NCBI GenBank assembly: GCA_029262035.1
Contig: JAJDAE010000002.1
Location: 1 to 44,518, forward strand
Source: Candidatus Zhuqueibacterota bacterium
Lineage (GTDB): Bacteria > Zhuqueibacterota > Zhuqueibacteria > Oceanimicrobiales > Oceanimicrobiaceae
Reading direction: 5' to 3'
Length of the DNA stretch: 44,518 nt
Position 1 is the first letter of the stretch; every line of letters starts with the position of its first letter. The position numbers were made by a program, and so were the translations under genes. Of this stretch, positions 17,121 to 25,773 are shown piece after piece. The notes under the pieces were generated by a model. That model was not told the DNA's origin and made no database searches. It saw only the letters and a program-made list of their open reading frames with translations.

Positions 17121-18455
17121 CTATCTTCTGCTACTACCTCTTTTACCAGACGAGCTACGCGAAGAGGAGCCTGAGCTTTTCGAAGAACCACTACTGCTGT
17201 TCTTCCCTGAACTTGAGCTGCTGGACGGTTTGCTATAACTTCCGCCGGAAGACCTGCTGCCACCGCTGCTGGACTTACTTCTACTACCGGATCTACTCTT
17301 TTTAACAGAAGACTTGCTGCTTTTCGAACGACTGCTCTTTACGTTAGATTTACTTCTGCTCGAAGAACTTCGCTTTTTAACGCTTTTACTTTTACGGGAA
17401 CCATTGCTTTCTCTCTTTGCAACCGCTTTACCCGTTCTTTTGCTTCTGTCGCGTACAACTTTAGAATCCGATTTTTTCGTTCTACTTCTTCTGGTCACCC
17501 GAGAAGTCGATTTTGTACGTGATGTTCTTCCATCCGAGATATTTGAGTCACCGGATCCGGATGGTTTACGACCGGAGCGTCGAGTGGTTCGCGCCGTTGA
17601 TCTTCCGCTGTCAGAGGAAGAACTATCCTCAGACCTAACTCTACCTGAGCTACGTGAAGTGCTTCTCACACCGCCAAAGTTTCCACTTGAAGCTGTTTTT
17701 GTAACACGGGTACTCCCGGAAGTAAGGGGTGCTGATGACCCTGCTGAATTTATGGGCGTTGTATAACTACCGCGCCTGCCGCCTCTCCGGGTATATTGAC
17801 GTTGTACTTGCGGGCTTGCTGCAAAACCTTGGTTGCCATAACTTGATCCGCTGTAATAACCACCGCTATAATATCCACTATTGTAATATCCACCGTGGTA
17901 GCCGCCGTAGTTGTACCCCCACCTGTAACCGAAAGGTCTGTTATAATAGCCGCAATGAGCACCCCAATAGGATGACAAATAGTAGCGATTATAATTGTGG
18001 GCGTAGGACCAATTATCATAATAGAATGGGTCATAATAAGACCACCGATCGTAGTACCAAGGGTCATACGAGCCAACGTGGATCGTCACCCGGCTTGAAT
18101 AAGGAGAATATGAATCGTAATACCATGGGTCATAAAATGGATCGTAATAATGCTGATTACTGCGTGTTACGATCTCGACGTCATCATCTTCATAATCGTT
18201 ATAACCGTAATCGGAATAATCCTCTTCTTCATCATCGTAACCTTCCTCAGCATACTCATCTTCAGAGTATTCCTCATATTCGTCTTCACTGTATTCCTGA
18301 TCCCTGCCCGTATCCTTTTGGGTACTGTAAGTTCTGTCTTTTCTGCTATACTCCGGGGTAGGTGTTGCCAGTTGAGTATAACAACCTGAAAGCATCACAG
18401 ATACACTTAAAAGAATTGCGAAGAGCATTGTTTTTGTCTGGAAAATAAGTTTCAT
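17121..18455 (-). CDS. Low-complexity lipoprotein with acidic, aromatic and basic blocks
   Basis: A 444-residue protein with a lipobox 'LSGC' (Cys25), so probably an outer-membrane or inner-membrane lipoprotein. Four compositional blocks follow: acidic Glu/Asp/Tyr (about 48-95), Tyr-Asp-Pro-Trp repeats (about 100-165, motif YDPWYYD), Gly/Tyr/Ser (about 165-215), and a 220-residue Ser/Arg/Lys block to the C-terminus (for example 'KSSRSKSSKSSVKKSRSGSR'). The last block is strongly cationic. No enzyme domain is visible. The frame is intact and has an AAGGAG ribosome site, and the AT-rich bases upstream contain a TATAAT. It could bind polyanions such as LPS, DNA or polysaccharide; this is inference from charge only. 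Co-transcribed with the OmpP1-like gene. Confidence 0.75.
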   Translation of the reverse strand: MKLIFQTKTMLFAILLSVSVMLSGCYTQLATPTPEYSRKDRTYSTQKDTGRDQEYSEDEYEEYSEDEYAEEGYDDEEEDYSDYGYNDYEDDDVEIVTRSNQHYYDPFYDPWYYDSYSPYSSRVTIHVGSYDPWYYDRWSYYDPFYYDNWSYAHNYNRYYLSSYWGAHCGYYNRPFGYRWGYNYGGYHGGYYNSGYYSGGYYSGSSYGNQGFAASPQVQRQYTRRGGRRGSYTTPINSAGSSAPLTSGSTRVTKTASSGNFGGVRSTSRSSGRVRSEDSSSSDSGRSTARTTRRSGRKPSGSGDSNISDGRTSRTKSTSRVTRRSRTKKSDSKVVRDRSKRTGKAVAKRESNGSRKSKSVKKRSSSSRSKSNVKSSRSKSSKSSVKKSRSGSRSKSSSGGSRSSGGSYSKPSSSSSSGKNSSSGSSKSSGSSSRSSSGKRGSSRR

Positions 18456-18644
18456 GATTTTTGCTCCTTTAAATTAAGTAACCATAACTTAATTTTTCTA
18501 ATCAGAATTTATGCAAAGGCTATGCCATTCTAAAAATACTATTGTTCACACTTAATTAACCTATTATACACTCAATTAGTTCAAAACACTTACTTAAAAG
18601 ATGTAAAAAAAACAATCAAAATCCGATTTCTGTTAACAAAGTTA

Positions 18645-19277
18645 TCAATTAATTTTAACATCAAATCGAAATGGTTGAGAAATCCAGGTACCAACGGCTT
18701 TTCCATTTTCCTCTGCCGGGAAAAACCGGCTCCCATAGGCAGCTTCTATTGCGGCTTCAGCACATTTAGAACTATTCGTGGTATTGTTCAGGACGATAAC
18801 TTCTACAACTTTGCCTGTATTATCAATGTGTAGGCTCAACTTCACAATTCCATGTACGCCGTCCTTCTTTTCATCTTCAGGGTACTCAGGGAAACGCCAT
18901 GCTATTGGTTTTGGTGGTGTGATTCGAAGTCCAGAAAAATCCGGTATTCCATCGTCAAAAAAAATATCCGGTAGATCGGTTACTTCAATCGTGACATCCT
19001 CCGGAATCGATTCATCATCTGAAGGTATAGGCACCGTTGGCTTTGGTGGTGGCGGCTTAACCTGAGCTTGTCTTGTTAGTGGAATATTTTCTACATTAAT
19101 AACAATTTCGGGCGGAATTTCGACTTCCGGGGCGAGTTTGATTTCGGGAGTGAGCAAAACAACACCATTTAAAAATACTAAAATAGCTATGAAAGATTTT
19201 TCTATATTTAGCCGGTAGCTTCCTCGATTATCAGCATCATTTTTTTTGAAATCAGTCCAATGCCATTTATCAAACAT
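18645..19277 (-). CDS. TonB-family energy transducer, end of the Bat operon
   Basis: A 210-residue protein. One transmembrane helix is at about residues 28-46, preceded by a short basic cytoplasmic region. A periplasmic Pro/Lys linker contains 'KPPPPKPTVPIP', and the TonB C-terminal domain at about 125-210 includes 'GIVKLSLHIDNTGKVVEVIV' and 'SQPFRFDV'. TonB proteins transmit the proton motive force from ExbB/ExbD to outer-membrane receptors. No exbB/exbD is in the window. The gene starts 12 bases after batE, so it is the last gene of the Bat operon, an unusual partner. Confidence 0.88.
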   Translation of the reverse strand: MFDKWHWTDFKKNDADNRGSYRLNIEKSFIAILVFLNGVVLLTPEIKLAPEVEIPPEIVINVENIPLTRQAQVKPPPPKPTVPIPSDDESIPEDVTIEVTDLPDIFFDDGIPDFSGLRITPPKPIAWRFPEYPEDEKKDGVHGIVKLSLHIDNTGKVVEVIVLNNTTNSSKCAEAAIEAAYGSRFFPAEENGKAVGTWISQPFRFDVKIN

Positions 19278-19289
19278 TGTTTTATCAGT

Positions 19290-20042
19290 CTAAATTCTTT
19301 CGATTTGTCGCTGGTTCAACCAGCCAATTTTGCCATCTGCAAGTCTGATTTTCACCCAATTCAAAGACGCATCTTTTATTTCGATTTTTACGCCTTCATG
19401 CAGTGTAAAAACATCTGTAGCGGAATCATCCGGAGCGCTTTTCACATCCACCTTATCAGTCAAAACTACTGCATAAGAAAAAGTTTCATTTTCATAAATT
19501 CTTAACATTAAAATTCCGCTTACAGAACAAAGCAAAATGATCAAAATCAGTGAAACTGAAAACGTTCGGGCAAAACTAAAATTATTTAATAGCATTCTTA
19601 AAATAAAAAGTGCGATGATCGCAATGTAGAAAATCAGGAAAATTGTTCCCCACGCCGGCAAAGCCAATAAGTTTGCCAATTGAAAAATCCATGCTGTTAG
19701 AAAAAATTCCGGTAGTATTTGGATACGATCAGCAATTTGCAGGTTGACGAGTTGAAGATTATAAACAATGTCTTCATTTTTAGGATTAAGACGCTTCGCC
19801 CGTTCATAATTTAAAATTGCTTTGCCTGTCGCTCCCAACTTGTAATAAGTATTACCCAAATTGTAATAAGCTTGCCAATTTTCATAACCATGCTGAATAA
19901 TTTTTTCATATTCAGAAACGGCCGAATCAAAATCACCTTCCTGATAAAATTTGTTACCAGCCATAAAAAAAGCATCCACTTCTCCTGCATATAAATTAAC
20001 AACCAGGACAATATTCAGAATAAGTAACAATAACTTTTTCAT
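19290..20042 (-). CDS. batE: BatE: TPR and SH3 membrane protein
   Basis: A 250-residue protein with a signal peptide (residues 1-19), TPR repeats at about 22-95 ('AYYNLGNTYYKLGATGKAIL'), two hydrophobic segments at about 118-150 and 160-180, and a C-terminal bacterial SH3 domain ('KVDVKSAPDDSATDVFTLHEG', 'KIGWLNQRQIERI'). This layout matches BatE of the Bacteroides aerotolerance operon. The periplasmic TPR and SH3 parts probably dock partner proteins. The ATG overlaps the batD stop (TGATG). Confidence 0.85.
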   Translation of the reverse strand: MKKLLLLILNIVLVVNLYAGEVDAFFMAGNKFYQEGDFDSAVSEYEKIIQHGYENWQAYYNLGNTYYKLGATGKAILNYERAKRLNPKNEDIVYNLQLVNLQIADRIQILPEFFLTAWIFQLANLLALPAWGTIFLIFYIAIIALFILRMLLNNFSFARTFSVSLILIILLCSVSGILMLRIYENETFSYAVVLTDKVDVKSAPDDSATDVFTLHEGVKIEIKDASLNWVKIRLADGKIGWLNQRQIERI

Positions 20043-21898
20043 CAGCTTTTTATTTCTTTATCCAGTAAAATAATCGCGTTCTTGGCCTTTTCAAAAAATA
20101 CCTGCATCGAACCATTTTCTGAATCACTCGCTGCAAATCGCTGAAAGTCACACGTCTGAAGGCATGCCAAATACTCAGCAACTGTTTGGTTACTGATCCC
20201 GCGTTCCTTCAGCATGTCGTCCACTTCATCCGTAATCAAACCAGCGGCAGAGACATTTAATTTGTCCCCAATAAAACCCATCAACGCATTCGAAACCTCA
20301 GCATAAAATTGTATAGAATCGCTATTTTTCATCTGCTGGCTTGCTGTTTTCAACTTCTTCAACGCCATCTGGTTGGCCTTACGGTTTCTGGCATAAGCAA
20401 CATTGGTACTCATTTTTTCTACGTGGCCTTGATATGCGAATGCACCCATCAGCGCAACCAAAGGCAAGAACAACAGCGCATAAAAAAACCAACTCTTATA
20501 AAATACATCACCTATTTCCTTAAATTCCGCCAAGCTTAAATGGATGTAGCGAATATCCTGCCCGATGAACTGAACGTCCTCTTTGGAGTTCCCAACGGCC
20601 AGATTAACAAACTGGTCATCGCCTTTTTCAACGGTTAAATTAATCTCGCTTGTTGCTGCCGTTTTATAGGTTTTTGAGGCCAAATCAAAATAGGCCAATG
20701 TAATTGGCTTAATGGTTTGATTACCCGGGAATCTTGGAATCACCACATATTCGAAAGTTTTTGAACCAAAAATTTGTTGACCATTTCTTTTGATACTTTC
20801 AATAATTTTGGGATCATAAACTTCAAAATCAGAGGGGAAATTGATTTTCGGCTGTGGAATGATTTTAATATTGCCTGTTCCAGACACTCTAACTTTTAGA
20901 GAAACAGCTTCGTTGGTTTTGGTATTTTGTTTGTCTACTGTTGCGCTTATTGAATATTTCCCCACTGCGCCGGAAAAGTTAACCGGCTTATTCTGAGCCG
21001 GCAACGGCAGTACATTCAGATCAAGCTCATTGGAAACAATCCGCTGTTTTGTCCTTCTGCCGAAATTAAAAAACGGATCATCAAAAATACTATCAAATGG
21101 ATCCCGGCGGGTTTTCCTTCGAGGTAACTGAACCTCACATTCCAATGCAAGAGGCTCTAATTGTTTATCTCCCGGACCTTGTGGAAACAGCGCAACTTTT
21201 TTCACTTCGGCAACACGAAACTCCCGCCCATTGATAACCTCATTAGTTATTCTTGGACGATTCGGCAGCTCAAAGTCTTCCGACCAAAAACCTACGAAAT
21301 TGGGTAGCTGTGCAATACCATAATTGCTTACATTTAAGGCTGTATAAATTTTGTATGAAATGATTACGGGCTCATTTTGATAAATAGTCCGTTTATTGGG
21401 TTCAGCTTTCAAATACAACAAGTCTGAAATATCACTCTCACCCGTCTGAGTATTTGCGTTGCGATTGGTCCGACGAGAGTTCTGCTGGCCCGTTGCGGGT
21501 TGTCCGGCGTTTACAATCTTTAAAATAAATGGCTCGGAACTGTAGTCCTGGCCTTTGTAAAAAACTTTAACCGCAGGTACAGCAAACTCACCTTTTTCTA
21601 CAGCAATATAATGATGAATATATTGCTTGGTTACAGACATCTTACCGTTGACATATTGCATGTTTGTAGAAGAACTACTACCAACAAAAGAAGCAAAACC
21701 ACCTAGATTGGGGGCATCAGGCTGCGGCGCAGAATTAGCATCCGAGCCGCTTAACTCAACAGTTAGTTGAAATTGTTGATTCAGAGGGATGTTAGTCTTG
21801 TCGGCGTAAACATTCAGGTGAATATCCTGCGCACCCAAAATGCTCGCCAGGCACAGGCTTATTAAAACAGATAAAATATTTTTCAGTGGAAATATCAT
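20042..21898 (-). CDS. batD: BatD: membrane protein with periplasmic Ig-like domains
   Basis: A 618-residue protein. A signal peptide ends near 'ILGAQD'; the large periplasmic part has the BatD signature 'VYADKTNIPLNQQFQLTVEL'. One transmembrane helix lies near residues 470-490, and a cytoplasmic C-terminal domain ends with 'LQTCDFQRFAAS'. The CD-x-x-[KR]-F motif is shared with the two BatD-like proteins at 24734 and 28610. I prefer the ATG at 21898; a TTG nine bases upstream in frame overlaps the batC stop and could serve instead. BatD is thought to be a periplasmic scaffold of the Bat system. Confidence 0.87.
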   Translation of the reverse strand: MIFPLKNILSVLISLCLASILGAQDIHLNVYADKTNIPLNQQFQLTVELSGSDANSAPQPDAPNLGGFASFVGSSSSTNMQYVNGKMSVTKQYIHHYIAVEKGEFAVPAVKVFYKGQDYSSEPFILKIVNAGQPATGQQNSRRTNRNANTQTGESDISDLLYLKAEPNKRTIYQNEPVIISYKIYTALNVSNYGIAQLPNFVGFWSEDFELPNRPRITNEVINGREFRVAEVKKVALFPQGPGDKQLEPLALECEVQLPRRKTRRDPFDSIFDDPFFNFGRRTKQRIVSNELDLNVLPLPAQNKPVNFSGAVGKYSISATVDKQNTKTNEAVSLKVRVSGTGNIKIIPQPKINFPSDFEVYDPKIIESIKRNGQQIFGSKTFEYVVIPRFPGNQTIKPITLAYFDLASKTYKTAATSEINLTVEKGDDQFVNLAVGNSKEDVQFIGQDIRYIHLSLAEFKEIGDVFYKSWFFYALLFLPLVALMGAFAYQGHVEKMSTNVAYARNRKANQMALKKLKTASQQMKNSDSIQFYAEVSNALMGFIGDKLNVSAAGLITDEVDDMLKERGISNQTVAEYLACLQTCDFQRFAASDSENGSMQVFFEKAKNAIILLDKEIKS

Positions 21899-21900
21899 TC

Positions 21901-22713
21901 TTACCAATCTTTACCCCGAAATGCACCTTTTGATATTTTTGTCTTCTTCTTTTTTAGAAGATCCTCCTCCTCATTTTTTAATGCATTGAGAATTCGCTCT
22001 GCGTCTTCTTTTGATATATCTTTCGGCTCACCTTTTTGCTCTTGCTGTTGCTCTTCTTCTTGTTGTTCTTGCTGGTCTTCGTTTTGTTGTTGTTGCTTTT
22101 GCTGTTCCTCCTCTTCACCATCCTGTTGTTCTTGCTGCTGTTGTTTTTCTTGATTCTCTTGCTGTTCCTGTTCTTGATCTTTTTGTTCTTCTTGATTCTG
22201 TTGTTGGTCTTGCTTCTGCTCTTGATTTTGCTTCTGGTCTTGATCCTGATTTTGCTTTTCAGATTCATCCTTCAGCTTTGCACGGACATATTCCATGTTG
22301 TATTTCGCGTCTTCATCATCGGGGTTTAACTCAAGCGCTTTTCTATAATGAAGAATGCTTTCCGGCATTTTTCCCATTTTGTACAATGTGTTACCCATAT
22401 TGTAGTAGTTTTTGGATTGCATCAAAATATCTTCAGATGACAAAGCAGTCTGGTATGACTTGAGAGCCTCTTCGTAGTTACTTTTTTTGTATTGCACATC
22501 GCCAATATTAAAATGCAAAATATCAGATTCCGGATGGTCCACCAAAGCATCCCGGTATTTCGTGTTGGCTTCGTCGTATTTTTGCTCCTCAAACAATTTA
22601 TTGGCCTCAGCGACCTTGCTGTTCATGCCTTGGCCAAATAAATTTGTAGCTGCTACCACAATAGTCAGAAAAATAAAAACCACTTTGTTCATACTTTTAC
22701 GGTTGTTAATCAT
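21901..22713 (-). CDS. batC: BatC: exported TPR protein with Gln/Glu-rich tail
   Basis: A 270-residue protein with a signal peptide (to about residue 27), TPR repeats at about 30-145 ('FNIGDVQYKKSNYEEALKSYQ' and 'YYNMGNTLYKMGKM') and a low-complexity Gln/Glu/Lys/Asp-rich block at about 150-235, before a short basic end. It matches BatC of the Bat operon, which is thought to be periplasmic. The repetitive CAA/GAA block is prone to slippage, so tail length may vary among strains. The ATG overlaps the batB stop (ATGA). Confidence 0.87.
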   Translation of the reverse strand: MINNRKSMNKVVFIFLTIVVAATNLFGQGMNSKVAEANKLFEEQKYDEANTKYRDALVDHPESDILHFNIGDVQYKKSNYEEALKSYQTALSSEDILMQSKNYYNMGNTLYKMGKMPESILHYRKALELNPDDEDAKYNMEYVRAKLKDESEKQNQDQDQKQNQEQKQDQQQNQEEQKDQEQEQQENQEKQQQQEQQDGEEEEQQKQQQQNEDQQEQQEEEQQQEQKGEPKDISKEDAERILNALKNEEEDLLKKKKTKISKGAFRGKDW

Positions 22714-23738
22714 TCAAACCTTCCACGCCATTCAGTTTTTGTTTTCACTCTTTCCGAAATAAAAAGTTCAATCAACAATAGGAATAATGCCAAAGCCACA
22801 AAGTACTGAAACCTATCCTCGTATTGTGAAAATTTCATAGAAGCCAGTTCCTTCTTTTCCATGTTTGAAACTTCCTCGTAGATTTGTTCCAGCTTGGTTT
22901 CACCAGTTACAGATTGATAATACTTTCCACTGCTGCTAAGCGCAATTTTTTCAAGCGTGACATGATCTAGCTTGGTCAAAATTATATTCCCCGCCCGATC
23001 CTTTTTGAAGTCCTTATTTCCAAATCTATCATACTCAGGTATGGGAACACCTTTCGGCGAACCAATACCAACCGTGTAAATAATCACTCCTTCCTGAGCC
23101 GCCGCCTTTGTAATATCCAGAACGTCATCGCCATGATCCTCTCCATCAGTAATCAAAACCAGAACTTTGTACTTGCGCTCCTGGCCTTCAAAACTCTTCA
23201 TAGCTACCGAAATTGCTTCGGTTAAGTTTGTACCCGGTTCCGGGATTAAATCCGGCTCCATAATATCCAGGAAGGTTTTTGCCGCGCCATAATCTAACGT
23301 TAAGGGACATTGTACAAACGCTTCTCCTGCAAAAGCAACGAGGCCTATGCGGTCTCCCCTGAGCAATTCGATAAAAGAAGAAATCTCATGTTTAGCTTTC
23401 GAGAGTCGGTTGGGTTTAATGTCTTCAGCAAGCATAGATTTAGAGACATCGAGCGCTATAAAAATGTCAAGTCCCTCTCTTTTCACTTCTTCCAGCTTAG
23501 TGCCAATTTGCGGACGCACGAGCGCCATCAGAATAAAGGCCAATCCCAAAACAATCAATATTGCTTTGAAGTTTTGCCTTTTTCGACTCACAGAAGCACT
23601 AAGTTTTTTCACCAAATCCATGTTCCCAAATCTGGCCATTGCATTTTTCTTCCAGCGAAAAACATAGAAATAAAACACCACGGCTGCCGGGATCAATAAA
23701 AATAGAAAAAATAAACTGTCGTTGCCAAACCGAATCAT
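22710..23738 (-). CDS. batB: BatB: membrane VWA-domain protein
   Basis: A 342-residue protein with transmembrane helices at about 10-27 and 60-78, a VWA domain at about 85-285 and a final helix at about 310-328. The metal-ion-dependent adhesion site is intact (Asp97-x-Ser99-x-Ser101 in 'ALDVSKSM'), as is the 'LITDGEDHGDDV' element. BatA and BatB are thought to pair through these domains in the periplasm. Three bases separate its start from the batA stop. Confidence 0.92.
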   Translation of the reverse strand: MIRFGNDSLFFLFLLIPAAVVFYFYVFRWKKNAMARFGNMDLVKKLSASVSRKRQNFKAILIVLGLAFILMALVRPQIGTKLEEVKREGLDIFIALDVSKSMLAEDIKPNRLSKAKHEISSFIELLRGDRIGLVAFAGEAFVQCPLTLDYGAAKTFLDIMEPDLIPEPGTNLTEAISVAMKSFEGQERKYKVLVLITDGEDHGDDVLDITKAAAQEGVIIYTVGIGSPKGVPIPEYDRFGNKDFKKDRAGNIILTKLDHVTLEKIALSSSGKYYQSVTGETKLEQIYEEVSNMEKKELASMKFSQYEDRFQYFVALALFLLLIELFISERVKTKTEWRGRFE

Positions 23739-23741
23739 ATT

Positions 23742-24734
23742 TTATGGAATCTTTCTAAATTTCGTGTTTGCTAAAGTTACTTCCGTGGCAACAAGAAATA
23801 ACGCCAGAAAAATAAACGGAGTGAACATCTCGCTAAAGCGGGTATACTGCTTCACTTCGATTTTTGTTTTTTCAAGTTGATCAATCTCGGCGAAAATGCC
23901 GGCAAGACTCTTTTTATCTGTTGCCCGGTAATATTTGCCATCCGTGATATTGGCAATTTCTTTCAAAGTTTTTTCATCAATTTGTACGGGCATTTGCACA
24001 TAACGTTTCCCGAAAATCGGATCGTTGACCGGATAAAGCGCATTGCCTTGTTTACCAACGCCAACAGTGTAAATCTTTATGTCGAAAGCATCCGCGACTT
24101 TTGCAGCGGTAATGGGATCCAACTCACCACGATTATTTTGTCCATCGGTCAATAGAATTAAAATTTTGCTTTTTGCCTTACTGTCACGCAGACGATTGCT
24201 GCCATTAGCAATAGCCATTCCAACCGCTGTACCATCCTCAATCATGCCGATTTCAACTTCCTGCAAAAAGTTAAGCAAGATGCCGTAATCCAGTGTAAGC
24301 GGACACTGAGTGAAGCTTTTTGCCGCAAATACAACCATGCCGATACGATCGCTCGTTCTGCCGTTTATAAAATCAGCCGCAACTAATTTTGCTGCACCCA
24401 AACGATTGTTTGGCCGAAAGTCTTCAGCAAGCATACTGCTTGAAATATCCAGCGCCAGCACAATATCCACACCTTCGGTAATAATTTCCTCCTCCGTGTG
24501 GCTGGATTGTGGACGCGCAAAACCAATTATCAACAGTGAAATAACAAGTACTCTGAGCACGAAAAGTACGTGTCGCAACTTCCGCTTCATCGATATTTTC
24601 TCAACAGATTTTGCGATATTTATGTTGGAATACTTTATAGTGCCCGAACGATTTTTTTGCTTTTTGAAATACCAATAAACCAACAGCGGCACCAAAATAA
24701 ACAGGAAAAGAAACTCAGGATTTGCAAACGTCAT
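23742..24734 (-). CDS. batA: BatA: membrane VWA-domain protein
   Basis: A 330-residue paralogue of BatB with the same order: helices at about 8-23 and 56-72, a VWA domain with Asp96-x-Ser98-x-Ser100 ('ALDISSSM') and 'LLTDGQNNRGE', and a last helix at about 308-325. MoxR ATPases commonly act on such VWA proteins. The ATG overlaps the stop of the preceding BatD-like gene (TAATG). Confidence 0.92.
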   Translation of the reverse strand: MTFANPEFLFLFILVPLLVYWYFKKQKNRSGTIKYSNINIAKSVEKISMKRKLRHVLFVLRVLVISLLIIGFARPQSSHTEEEIITEGVDIVLALDISSSMLAEDFRPNNRLGAAKLVAADFINGRTSDRIGMVVFAAKSFTQCPLTLDYGILLNFLQEVEIGMIEDGTAVGMAIANGSNRLRDSKAKSKILILLTDGQNNRGELDPITAAKVADAFDIKIYTVGVGKQGNALYPVNDPIFGKRYVQMPVQIDEKTLKEIANITDGKYYRATDKKSLAGIFAEIDQLEKTKIEVKQYTRFSEMFTPFIFLALFLVATEVTLANTKFRKIP

Positions 24735-25768
24735 TACTGCTCCACCCCAACGACTTCAACCTTATCATCTGCGCCGTCTTCCGGTTTTACCGTTGCAGGC
24801 TCTTCCGAGTTTTCAGAGTCCAGCTGGGAATCATAAATTAATTTGGTCTGTTCTACCAGGTCAAAAGCTTGACATAAGATCTTTTCTACTTCATCTGAGG
24901 AAGGTTTAAATTTTGCAAATTTAACCAAATCACACGATTCCAAAAACTCCTGAAACAAATCAATGTGCGGCTTTTCTAATTCAGCGCTCTGAAGTTCCTC
25001 AACCAATTCATGGGTTGTGAGCTCCAATGCAACAATGAAGTATCTGCCCTCGACATACTTGCGAATAATTTCAGACATGCGTATGTAAAAAGCTTTGAGC
25101 TTGCCTTCCTCTAATAATGTCGACTCTTTCAAAGCATTCAACTCTTCAAAGGCAATTTCGTGTGCCGGGCGAGGCGGTTCTACCTTAATTGGCAAAATTC
25201 CCTTGCCTAACCTTTTACGACGTAAAATATAGAATGAGACGCCCATTAAAATCAGGAAAGCCAACGCAATGCTCGACCATATAATAATTTTTCGCCAATC
25301 ACGAGGCAACTCAAGCGGCTGTTTAATATCTCGAATATCGCCGGCTTCACTCGGCTTTAAACTTTCAACAAGAATTTTTATTTCCTGCGTTTTAAGTGAG
25401 CTTTTAACTGTATCGTTTGGCACCGTAAAATAAAAAGTAAGCGGGGGAATTACAAATTCACCCACATCAAAAGTGGAGATAGTGTAAACTACACTTTCCA
25501 GAATACTCCCATCGACTTTTTGAGGATCCTGAACCTGATAATCCCGGATTTCGAAAGAACCCAGGTTCGCTCCTAATTCCGGCATTTCCAGCGTAACCTC
25601 AGAGGCTCTTTTCACCTCAACGGTGTACTTTATCAAATCACCTATTTTAATAGTGCTTTTGTCAACACGGGAATCGATAGATACAGAGTTGCCTGCAAAT
25701 AAAAATACAGCGAGTAAAAGATTAATAAGAATGAAGAACGCTCTAAGATGTTTAACCAAAATATTCAT
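24734..25768 (-). CDS. BatD-like membrane protein (second)
   Basis: A 344-residue protein with a signal peptide (residues 1-27), a periplasmic beta-rich domain to about residue 158 ('IDSRVDKSTIKIGDLIKYTV'), a transmembrane helix at about 161-182 and a cytoplasmic domain at about 205-310 containing 'LESCDLVKFAKF' (Cys279-Asp280). The cytoplasmic domain aligns without gaps with that of BatD and of the protein at 28610, while the periplasmic parts differ in length. It resembles DUF4381-type proteins found beside batA in other genomes. Its role is unknown; it may be a second scaffold. It overlaps batA by one base. Confidence 0.78.
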   Translation of the reverse strand: MNILVKHLRAFFILINLLLAVFLFAGNSVSIDSRVDKSTIKIGDLIKYTVEVKRASEVTLEMPELGANLGSFEIRDYQVQDPQKVDGSILESVVYTISTFDVGEFVIPPLTFYFTVPNDTVKSSLKTQEIKILVESLKPSEAGDIRDIKQPLELPRDWRKIIIWSSIALAFLILMGVSFYILRRKRLGKGILPIKVEPPRPAHEIAFEELNALKESTLLEEGKLKAFYIRMSEIIRKYVEGRYFIVALELTTHELVEELQSAELEKPHIDLFQEFLESCDLVKFAKFKPSSDEVEKILCQAFDLVEQTKLIYDSQLDSENSEEPATVKPEDGADDKVEVVGVEQ

Positions 25769-25773
25769 TTCAC

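Noticed and set aside
17314-17766. 150-codon Leu/Glu/Arg-rich frame on the + strand
   Set aside because: It lies antisense to the Ser/Arg/Lys-rich end of the lipoprotein gene and arises from its repetitive codons; no ribosome site.
22011-22463. 150-codon hydrophobic frame on the + strand
   Set aside because: It is the antisense of the CAA/GAA-rich tail of batC; its Leu/Val runs are only the complement of Gln/Glu codons.
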